Origin: Mesotaenium endlicherianum
Lineage: Eukaryota > Streptophyta > Zygnematophyceae > Zygnematales > Mesotaeniaceae
Assembly (NCBI GenBank): GCA_009602735.1
Contig: WELA01008765.1
Location: 21,083-42,250, forward strand
Direction: 5' to 3'
DNA length: 21,168 bases
A model generated the notes under the pieces. The model was not told the DNA's origin. It saw only the letters and a program-made list of their open reading frames with translations, and did no database searches. Below, one piece after another: positions 8,189 to 17,454 of this stretch. How positions within the stretch are numbered: the stretch's first letter is position 1; each line of letters begins with the position of its first letter. Position numbers and translations under genes: made by a program.

Positions 8189-10844
8189 TCATCCAGGAAG
8201 ATGGATGTCATGTAAATTGCTAGAGGGCATTAAGCGAAAGAAAGAGGGCAGTTTTATATAGCCTGCCTCATCCCTAGATGAAATTGCTTCACCAAGTCCA
8301 CCAGTCTTGTTCATGATGTCATTAGCACATGTTGCTGAGGGGACTACTCTTTTAGGTCGCCTAAGCTTTGACTTCCTTCTACAGGACTGATATGAGCCTT
8401 GCTGACCTGCTTCAGAGGGCACCGTATCTCTTTGTGGATGCTTGGCTGGTGAAGTACCATTATGACTGCTACTGAACGCCCCTCCCAGCAAGCCTCCTTG
8501 AGAAAGCATTGCATGGAGCTGCGTGGCCAAGTGAGGCAAAAGTGCCATTTTGAAGGAAGAAGTTTCCGGGGAACTGAGAGCATGCGTGTCAGCATGCATA
8601 GACGGAGCAGATGCCCCGTATTTGTAATTACTGTGACCAGCTTTTGAAGGATCCGAATGCAAATGAGGATATTTTACAGCAGTACTGCAGCCACCCTGAA
8701 GGCTCTCAGTTCCAATAGCTGTCTCACGCCGTTGATGCCTAATTTTCTGTCCTGAATCGGATGTGCTACAAATGTTTTCTCCCATCAAAGAAGCTGCTCC
8801 AGATGCAGTTCTGGATGAAGGCCTGAGGTTGTCACATGCATCTTCATGCTTAGGATTCAATGCATGGCAGTCCAAGATGGCATTTGGCACCTTATTCCAC
8901 ATCCCAGCCACGGCACTACCCTTTTCACTAATCCCCTGATCCACATCAAGCTGAAATACAGGCTTCAACATGAGCATGTCTATTGAATGCATTGCTCCCA
9001 TGGCTCTCTTTGACCTTCCTTCCTCAGTATTGTGATGTTTAAAGCCCCTGCTCCTAGTGCCTGTCTCTGGATCTTCAAAAACAATTGCACACCCCGGTAG
9101 AGTTATGTGCATATCCATACTTGAAGGAGGTCCTCCCTTTGCCAAATAATCCATACTTAGTTTCCCGCTGCCTGCTGTTGAACAACCACTCGCAAATTCA
9201 CCTGCTTTCTCTTCACTAGCAGCATGAACGTGTGAAAAGTGCCCTTGTAACTCTTCATCTCCGCACCTTTTATGATCAGTGCCTATGCCTTGCAGGAACA
9301 TGACCTCCTCATCCATGCCCACGATAAACTTTGAAGCCAAAGAGACATGCCTAATTTCCAAGGGCTTACATTCTCCAGTCTTAACGGTTGCACTCACTGG
9401 ATTACTGCTGCAGTCAAGTTTTCAAAGGTACAATGTGGCGTCAATGTGGAGATATGAGGCTTGTGGTTGCATGTGAAAGGAACATATAAGTTAAGATTAA
9501 GGGCAAAGGCAACAGACAGTGTGGAACTTGGTAGTGATGTCTCTACAATGGGGTCATGGAGTAGACACAAGTACGCCCACCACAGGCTTTCAGCAGCAAA
9601 ATGTGATTGCACATAAAAAGTAGGCATAACGTGGTAGTTGTGTCTTGTAGAGAGTAAGAGACCAAAGGTGGTGGTTGTATACTCACGGACTTTAGTTTCT
9701 AATGTCACATGGAAGAGTAAGAGGCAAAAGGTGGTGATTATGCCTTCAAGACAAAGGATGTACTAACTTCACATGGTAACCTCACAGCTATTGAGGTTGT
9801 TAAAATGAGGAAGTTGCTTGTAAAGTAATGTTTTGGTTTGTTTCCAAGAGGTGACCAGGAAGAGCCCATTATATGTAATAAGGCTCATATAATAGGGTTG
9901 AAAAGTACTGCTCTTAAGACCATCCATAAATAAGTGCGGAGAGTGTGTGCAAGATGGGCCACGGCAACCATGTATGTACGAGCTATATGTGATGGTGTGC
10001 AACTATAAGATATAGTTGAGAGAAGTACGTCACATGAGTTAGTATAGACTATATTCGAGCAACTACGAAACAACAAGTTAATTGCTCCCTCATCAATTTG
10101 CCGAGGCAATGCCCAAATCCTTCCCACGGGGAGAACTAGCAATTCGTACCTTTCTGAGATCATTAAAGCACCATCGTCAAGACCTGATGAGGACTTCAGC
10201 GCATCTCCTATTGGCTTTTCAATCAACACTTTCTCGATCCCAAGACCCTCCTTCCAACCAGATTTTTGGGTCTTCCTGGAACCTGCAAAAGGACAAGCTA
10301 CTTGCGAGCCAACATGACTGACGACATCACCACGAGAAGAAGTGTACTGCAACCGACAAGTTATGATGCAGGCAATCACCATGCAGGCAAAGGAAGCTTG
10401 GAGCAGATTTAAGCTTAGAGACTATATACACGCAATTTATACACATAGTACTGACATGTGCTTAAGTAATTTTTAGTAAAGATCTTAAATGAAAAGGCTG
10501 GGCCCCATACCAGTTAGTGATCTGTGAGACTTCTTCTTATGGCCCCATTTTGGCAAAGCATCACGCCTTTCATTACTCAAAAGACGCAGGATTTCACTCA
10601 AGAAGACATCCTCCCTATCACCATCGTCGTATACGATTTCATACCAGTCCTCGTTATCGAAATAGCTGTTAACAACACCTCGAAAATATCCATGACCTTC
10701 GAAGTACTTGTGCACAACCACTCCAACCAATTCTCTACCTCTCAAGCTTTCCATATCAAGCATGCATAAGGTAGGCATCCTGAAACCCATGGCCAACTGA
10801 CACCGCTTTGTCCATTTCCTATCATGCACGAGCAGCGACACCAT
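8189..10844 (-). CDS. Tudor-like domain protein with long unrecognised C-terminal region
   Basis: Three minus-strand exons: 10844-10511, 10282-10150 and 9407-8189. Splice sites are G|GTATGG, TTTTGCAG|GTTCC, AG|GTACGA and CTGCAG|CAG. The phases agree, giving about 561 residues and a stop at 8189. The first exon has one clear domain at about residues 37-92 (RELVGVVVHKYFEG, GYFRGVVNSY, YEIVYDDGDREDV, LSEILRLL). This resembles the Tudor-like module of plant PTM/PHD-finger proteins, which has the pattern G-x-V-K-K-x-F-x-G then YxVxYEDGDxE. Such modules usually read methylated histones in the nucleus. Basic patches (GHKKKSHR at about 101-108, CRRKSKLRRPKR in exon 3) would suit a nuclear protein. 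I recognise no PHD, DDT or SET domain, and the remaining 440 or so residues, rich in Ser, Gly and His, match nothing I know. The start is uncertain. ATG 10844 is the first in-frame ATG after an in-frame stop at about 10893-10895, but upstream exons are possible and the Met codons before MESLRGREL are alternatives. The function as a chromatin reader is inferred. Confidence 0.72.
9651..9742. repeat. Imperfect direct repeat in an intron of the Tudor-like gene
   Basis: Two copies of about 29 bp, AGAGTAAGAGACCAAAGGTG and the bases after it at 9651-9680, and AGAGTAAGAGGCAAAAGGTG and the bases after it at 9714-9742, lie 63 bp apart in the 742 bp second intron. They differ at a few positions. This is most simply a local duplication. 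Confidence 0.7.
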
Positions 10845-13439
10845 ATGCACATATAAAAGACTTATAGCCAGGGCAGGCCAAGAGTTGGCTGTTTACTGCA
10901 GAGTCGGACTTTGGAGCAAGAGCGCCCTCAATATTAAAAAAGGCAATTATAGAAGTTGTGATGAGTGACATCATTAGGAACCCTCCAAATGTGTCGATAG
11001 GTCCTTACGTCGTCGATCTTGATCAGGAGCACACTGTCATATTTTGGGCGTGCCCGGTCGAGTCGGACTCACCTCGCAAATACTCTTGCCCATGCTCTCG
11101 CCAAGGACACACTTGACAATTTGTGTTCAAATTGCCTGATTTCGAAAGAAAGAATGTCGCGACTGCCAATTACTAGACGGTGCCACACGCTCAGCGCAAG
11201 TCACGGTCTACCAGGTACGGAAAGTCAGCGTTGACTCACCGACCAAAGGACAGTCATCTCAGTCAGCGGGTATGTCAAAGTCGTCGTCATTGTCAAAGTG
11301 TTACGACACGTCAAACCCCACACCCAGGGATGGATGGGGATTTGGACGAAGTAGTCAGCCGAAAAGCTAGGGGTCTGGAACCAGCAATGAGCCGGCCCAA
11401 CAAGTGCCAAGAATGGTGCTGATCAATTGACTATCTAAGCCAAGTATAGCATGGATGTTGTAGAGGCGTTGTGTGCCACCTCGGCCAAGACCCTCAAGTG
11501 ACTAAGCACGGCTTGAGCGTTCATCTCAAACGCTGCCAGCCGCCAGCCACCTAGACATGAATGCCAGCTGAAAGGCTAAGCAGTCACGCGTAACACTCAC
11601 AAGGCATGCATGCATGCTGGGTGACAACTTCAAAGCTGTTTGAAGGCTGCTAAGTAAGGACGGCATGCAAGCTAAGCGCTCTGACTAAGCACCGGCATTC
11701 TCGAGAGAGGATAATGTGTGGTGCCTGCGAAAGGCACGAGTCCTGCCTGAAGCTGCCTCATTTTGGCTCGTATTGCATTGTCAAGAAAGCAGAAGACACA
11801 AGAACAAAAGGAAAGGAGAAGAAGGAGCGCGAAGAAGAAGGAGTTCCCAAGGCCACAGAAGAGCCGAGACGCCACGCTTCTGCCGACACTAGAAGATTTC
11901 TTCTCAAGTGCATCATAGAAAGGTTAGACCTCAGGAGTTCCCAAGAGGGGATCTCGCTGGTAGAAGGTAGAGAGCTGCAGAATAGAATCTGTTAGGAGAT
12001 TAGCACAGATTGGGGTCAAACACCACAAGCATGCGAAAGCCACTTAAAATGGTGAATACTGTGTTAGTTTCCAAGTTCTCAGAAGTCTCAATTGTCGAAT
12101 TGCTGATAGCAAGAGTAGTATTAACCAGTAAAGCTCTCAGTGAAGAATTGAGTGAGCCCAGCCAAGCAGTGAAGAACTGTTAAGGCGCGGTGTTGAGTGA
12201 AGAGCTCAGACCAGGCCAGCATAGATGTGCAGTTTCAGAGTTTTGTAAGCTGGAACTTGTGAAAGTTAAGCGAAAGCCTTGAAGGGCGATTTCCTCTGGA
12301 TCTGACATTGCCTGTTAAGCTGCTTAGACGTGATTTCTGCAAACTACAAACTTGTTCATTCTGTAAACCTTCAACTTGGGCGAAAGCCTGTGTGGAAGTA
12401 AGACGCTTCTGTCCTACTTGTAAGGGAAACTGAGTATAAGATAACTTTTTTTGGAGATTTCTACTAAGTGTGGAATGCGCCACCGCACGATGCCAGTGCA
12501 GGCAGACCAGGAATGGGTCAACCGCCAGCCAGCCTGCCACTGACACACGTGCGAGGGTCGATCAACCTGGTCGATTCCTCACGTGCCGCAACGCACGTGC
12601 CAGGGAGGTCCGACGCTGTTAGGCACGACAAGAAGGTGATTGTAGAAAGAATAGTAGGAGTAGTAGTATGCTACAAATTGCGCGTCATCTTTTCTTGTCT
12701 AGTCCTTTCCTACATGCTGCTACGCTTATCTGTACTTGACTAATTAAAAACTATACAAAAGGTCAAGACAACTATCTTCCGACTCCTAAACAACACTGTG
12801 GAGTGAATCCACAACTGCACTCTTGCTGTGTTGAGGTTGTTTGTCGAATCGCCACCTTTGGTTAGTGCCAATCGACATAACATATTGCAACACTAACAAC
12901 AACAACCACAATATTGTGCATGGCTAAGACTATCGCTGGCACCAACTTCGTTGCCTGCCTTGTGCACCTCCCGATGGAGTGGAGGGTTAGAGGGGTGGGT
13001 GGGTGGGTATGTGTAGCAGCTACCTTCTTGCTGCAATGAGGCTTCTTTGCAAGGAGAAGCCTTATGAGGGTTTCATTTGTTGATGAAGCACAACATGTGT
13101 GAAATCGATCAAGTATGAACACTCGTCAAACTTTGGTTTGCGACATTTCAAATTCCTTTTCTGATTCTTTGGCGCAAACCTGACTCTCTTTACTCTCTTT
13201 TGTGCCCTTCATGTGAAATCAATGTTTGCGAGGGGCCCGCAAACTCCCCCTCACGAACGCTCCCAACGATGACGACAAATCGAAACGTTCACGACAGAAA
13301 TAAAAACGTCGAATAAATTGACGGCGCCTGTCGTCGTCGAAACAAATGAACTATCACAAAAACAAGGCGGGGCCAGGCAAAAAGAGGCCTCGCACCATGT
13401 CCGACAGTAAAAAGACGAGGGAGGCTCGACACAACTCAC
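10845..13439. other. Gene-poor region, possible retroelement debris
   Basis: About 2.6 kb without a protein I can identify. The Tudor-like gene's leader and promoter should occupy its left edge. Open frames such as 11714-11995 (+) and 12235-12546 (-) are short, with composition typical of chance. The decamer GCGAAAGCCT or its 9-bp core recurs at 12033, 12270 and 12380. Several GTGAAGAA/GAGTGAAGAG motifs cluster at 12130-12215. A GCATGCATGC palindrome lies near 11606-11616. These resemble the non-coding part of a decayed LTR element, but I found no paired LTRs, primer-binding site, gag or pol residues. Confidence 0.4.
12993..13009. repeat. Short (GGGT)n tract
   Basis: About four tandem copies of GGGT within a GT-rich segment. 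It is too short to carry further meaning. Confidence 0.7.
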
Positions 13440-13481
13440 CTCGGCCGGTCCGTCCCACGCTCCCTTCCCGCCTGCGGCCAT
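13440..13481 (-). CDS. Candidate orphan first coding exon (14 codons then GTGAGT)
   Basis: On the minus strand, an ATG at 13481 in the context GAGCCATGGCC opens MAAGGKGAWDGPAE. A donor, GAG|GTGAGT, follows immediately at 13439. The segment is GC-rich within AT-rich surroundings. A TATAAAAA box lies 111-118 bp upstream on the same strand. Alternatively, a pyrimidine-rich TTTTTTTTGTTGTGTTCG-type tract ending CACAG at 13502 would make 13501-13440 an internal 62 bp exon. Without splicing, the frame runs on to a stop at 13251 (77 codons), whose Cys- and Phe-rich tail is not convincing. No downstream partner exon could be identified. A link to the Tudor-like gene across about 2.6 kb is possible but unsupported. 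I do not recognise the peptide. Confidence 0.25.
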
Positions 13482-13591
13482 GGCTCCTGAGTCGTAGGCG
13501 TCTGTGCACGAACACAACAAAAAAAACAAATGACGATTTCAATGTACAACGAGCATTTATCATGCGCCCGCCCGGCGCAGTCAAAATGTCA

Positions 13592-13599
13592 TTTTTATA
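13592..13599 (-). promoter_or_regulatory. TATA box candidate for the orphan exon
   Basis: TATAAAAA reads on the minus strand about 115 bp upstream of the ATG at 13481. A start of transcription 25-35 bp downstream would leave a leader of about 80 bp. The surroundings are AT-rich, so a chance match is quite possible. The value lies in its combination with the Kozak-like ATG and the strong donor. Confidence 0.25.
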
Positions 13600-16500
13600 T
13601 GTGAAGTATATCAAAACAAGATTTGCGCTGGGCAAAGTTTTGAACATATAAAATGTAGCTACTTGTTGCAAGAAACAAACGACCGAAATAATTAAAATCA
13701 AAAAACGATGGAATCTTCATCTTCATTTGCCCTACCTTATCTACCCTCACTAAAGATATATTTTAGGCGGACATGTGTTAAGGATGATGATAGATGGGGT
13801 AAGCGAGAAGAGAGATTGATTCGATAAAGGATGAAATAATAATTTATTTGTAGAATATTGAATGAGTGTACACCGATTTTGGACGACTTATATAGTCATT
13901 GTCCTTCAACAGGCAGAAGCTCAACGGTCTTATAAGGCTGATCTAGAATGTAATGTGGCGCTTTCTAATCTAGATGTCGTTGGCGGATTCGCCTCTTATA
14001 GTCGTTGGAAAATTATGCTCTAAAGCGTTGACTAATTATATCTTTTTATACTAGAATATAATTATTATCCAAGAACGTATGAGATCCTACATACGAGTAA
14101 GATCTACTGTATATGTGTACATAACACATGACAGCAACATGACAAGTTGTTGACATGACATAGGCAAGTTTGAAAGTATCAAGCTGGCATCATCCAAAAC
14201 TTGCCATCAAGCTTCTCACACATCCCAGCTGTTCACTTGATAGCGCGGCTAAACTTGAAACATGGGCGGCTCAGCAAACACATTGTGCGTAGCTTGACGG
14301 TATATGATAGAAAAATAAAGTCTTGGAAGTATATCATGTCAAAGTTTCAAGTTACACAAAATATCAGGTTGTCGCGACTTGATAAAAGTTTGAAGTCTGC
14401 CCAGTCTAACAAGCTATATACCTGAAAGTGATATTGTTGGAGTAGGTTTGAAACATGTTGCAAATTGCTTATGCTCTTCAATATTTAGAGCTAGTACAAT
14501 GAACAGTGTTGAAATAAATCAACTTACTAATAAGCAATTGAATATTTCATGTCTTCATATTAGCGAGTAACCTTTATGGTGTTTTTCGGTTAGCTCTTTG
14601 AACAACAAAAGCACAACATAATTACCGTAAGCAATTCTCACAAGTCAAATACATGTGTAACGTGCATCAATAATACAATCAGTAATCTTATATATGTCGT
14701 GCGTTACGAGGTCGAGTGCGGAATATTGGTATAAGCAACACATCATAAGCAAGCAGGCTTTGCTGCAATGAAGTCTATAATACATGTGGCTTTATAGCCA
14801 AAAAGGGAGTCAAGTCTCAAATGTTTTAAGGAGTGTGTACTCTCCAGAGTGAGCACCTCAAAATTGTAAATTGGTAGGAACACAACTGATGAAAGTATGG
14901 CCCAAAAGATCACTGGAAGCACATCATGATCTTCAAGAGTAGTCCTATGCAAGGGTTTAAGCTGTGACTTTGCTCACCACTTGTGAAGCTCTTCAAGTGA
15001 CTGGAAGCCAGGAGGGCTTGCTCTTCACAAGAGAGTAACTAAGTGGTCCTGAAAACACAATAAATAAAAAGTGTAAGCTTTACTGATAATATCTGTTACT
15101 TACACCTGGCATAATGGGACTTCTAAAAGATGTTCCTCTAGGGACATCTCTAGTACTTATACTCCTGGAAACCCGGCGTCGTATGCGGCGGATCCAATGC
15201 ATGTAGTAGTCACTCTAGGAGGCTCTCCTATGTCCACTAATGTGTACAAGGCATGTACTAGCACTCCTATAGGCTAAACATAACTCTAACCAATCAAAGC
15301 AATGCACGTAGAATATGCTATGTGTCTCTCATTGGTGGAGCGTACCCTGGGTGATTCTACCTAGATAGCGCCTCAAAAATGAATATGAAACTTGAGGAAG
15401 CTTCCTCTAGGAGTCGGTGATGCGATCACCAAGTTATAGCCTCAATGATGCACTTATACTATGGAAATGCAGGACTTATGTAGGCAAAGGGGCTCGCGGA
15501 TTTGTGCGCAGTAAGCTAAGGGTCCTTGGGGTCACGAATGGTCAACAATGTCACCTTTGGGTACATTGAGTCACAAGTTGGCCATTTGGTGTGTTTCCGC
15601 TAGGAGCCAAAAGGGGTGCGGACTAGATCGCGCCTATCTCGTTTGATACTTAACCAAACAACGCGAAACCGGTGCCATTCGAAAGATGCTTCGACGCGCT
15701 ACACTTTGGTGACTTGGAAATCCAGAAAAGGTCAACATATGGATGCGTAAAGTCAAGTCAAAGTTGGCCTTCCTAGGTTGATGTTTCGCACATGTGGAGC
15801 TCGGTTTTGTGCGTCAGCCTCAATAAATCAAGACATATTTTAGCAAGGTTCGTAAGCAAATTCATGTAACAACTTGCAATTTTGATTCATATATTCTCTT
15901 GGTATTGTGTACAGAGAGTTGGCCTCGTTTTCTAGTATTGAACTTGATAGGGAACCTAGCAAATGTACATAGAATGAGTTTACTACTTAACGGCAATGTG
16001 ATGGCACCGCCTAACTAGGAGTTAACCTTGTCAGTAGGGCATCAACTAACCAAACCTACAGCCATCTCCCATCATCCCGAATCGCCATCTGCCTAAGGCG
16101 TCGACATTCTCTTCATCTTATAAATCACAAAAGATGCATTACTAGGTACTTTGCTAATTCCGTTTGAAGTGGTCACCTCAATGTTGATGTCAAAGAATGT
16201 ATTAGCAAGCTGACTTAAGTCATTCTGTTGCTCAAAATTGAGTCATTATATTGAATATTAACTAAAATTTAATAGGTCGAACTTGACTAACTATTACATT
16301 TAGCTGAATTAGTATATCCCATAATATTTTGCAACACTACAAGTGCGGACATATAAATTTGAAGGTATGCATGGCATTTGATTCAAGAAAGGTAACTAGT
16401 CCCACTTTACACATGTGTAGAGAAAACAATATTTTGCAACATTAGGTGCTATGCACGTAAGGGGTGCACTAATTGTCGTGAAGGTGATAGGTCTCTATAC

Positions 16501-16902
16501 AAATTTCACACGTCACACTATGACTCTCTGCTCCACTTGATAAGACAAGAATATCCTTTTTTTAAAGCTGATTATGAGCCATCCTCACTTCTTCCTGCTC
16601 CCAAACAAACAAGCCACTGACTCGCTTGCTTGTCCAATTCCTCCAATCCAAATATACACGAGTCTCTTCATCTCTATCAAAAAGTTGCAAAGAAAAGGTG
16701 CATATTGATATCGTCACATGGCAACCCCAATCACCATGCTTGTCGTCCTCTCCACAGCTGAGCTTCTCACACCATAAAAACGTACCAGTCCAAGTTCTAA
16801 ACCCTAAGTAACTGCCGTTCCTTTTCACAGATCTTGAGCGAGAATTTCCCATGACACACAGAGCTGCAACAATGTCCTGGGGATAATATCTCCCCCACCC
16901 GC
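13600..16902. other. AT-rich gene-poor region and 3' flank of the GT77 gene
   Basis: About 3.3 kb with no identifiable gene. The stretch at 13.8-14.1 kb (ATAATAATTTATTTG, GAGTGTACACCGATTTTGG, CTTATATAGTC) and that at 15.1-15.5 kb (repeated ACTTATACT motifs, GGCGGATCC) have the texture of Copia-type LTRs, but no terminal repeat pair was found. A 14-bp direct repeat AATATTTTGCAACA occurs at 16323 and 16428. The minus-strand open frame at 16562-17017 overlaps the last GT77 exon in another frame and is probably untranslated. The GT77 3' UTR should lie within the right-hand 350 bp or so. Confidence 0.4.
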
Positions 16903-17315
16903 TTACCAGGGAGGGTGATCTTCTGCGGGGCCCTTGGGCGGCTTGGGCTTCCACCCGGGCTTCGTGTCGGCATAAAAGTCGTACCATATGTGACCCGGAT
17001 GTGCGTTCACACAGCACCAGAGGCCCAGGTAACGCTTTATGCGTGTGCTGAACCTCTTCTCCCTCTCCTGTGCACCCACCCCGCCCCCGAACGCCGGAAT
17101 TCTGAGTCTTTCAGTCCCTTCCAATCAGATCGTTAGAAGATCAATCTTTGCTGACGTGACGTGAGCGTAGTACAGAGGCGGCAGCACACCAACTGGCAGA
17201 CTTCAATAGCCTGGAGAAGCGAGCAGCACAGCACCACCTGGCAGATTTACGCCGGCGCTTGCAGCAAGAAAGGAACTAACTAGATGTTGCAAGGCTCTTT
17301 TTTGACGTGCTTGAG

Positions 17316-17403
<88 letters not shown>

Positions 17404-17404
17404 N

Positions 17405-17454
<50 letters not shown>

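Noticed and set aside
13251..13481. Unspliced 77-codon reading of the orphan ATG
   Set aside because: The part beyond GTGAGT is Cys/Phe/Ser-rich and looks like translated intron, so only the first 14 codons were kept as a candidate exon.
10885..16550. Search for tRNA, snRNA, CRISPR or a protein-coding transposon
   Set aside because: I saw no TTCGA-type T-loop with matching stems, no regularly spaced repeats with spacers, and no reverse transcriptase, integrase or transposase residues in any frame.
16562..17017. 151-residue minus-strand frame overlapping the end of the GT77 gene
   Set aside because: It overlaps the conserved last exon in a different frame, and its sequence resembles no family I know. 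It is probably a chance frame across the last exon and 3' UTR, although a spliced extra C-terminal exon here is not fully excluded.
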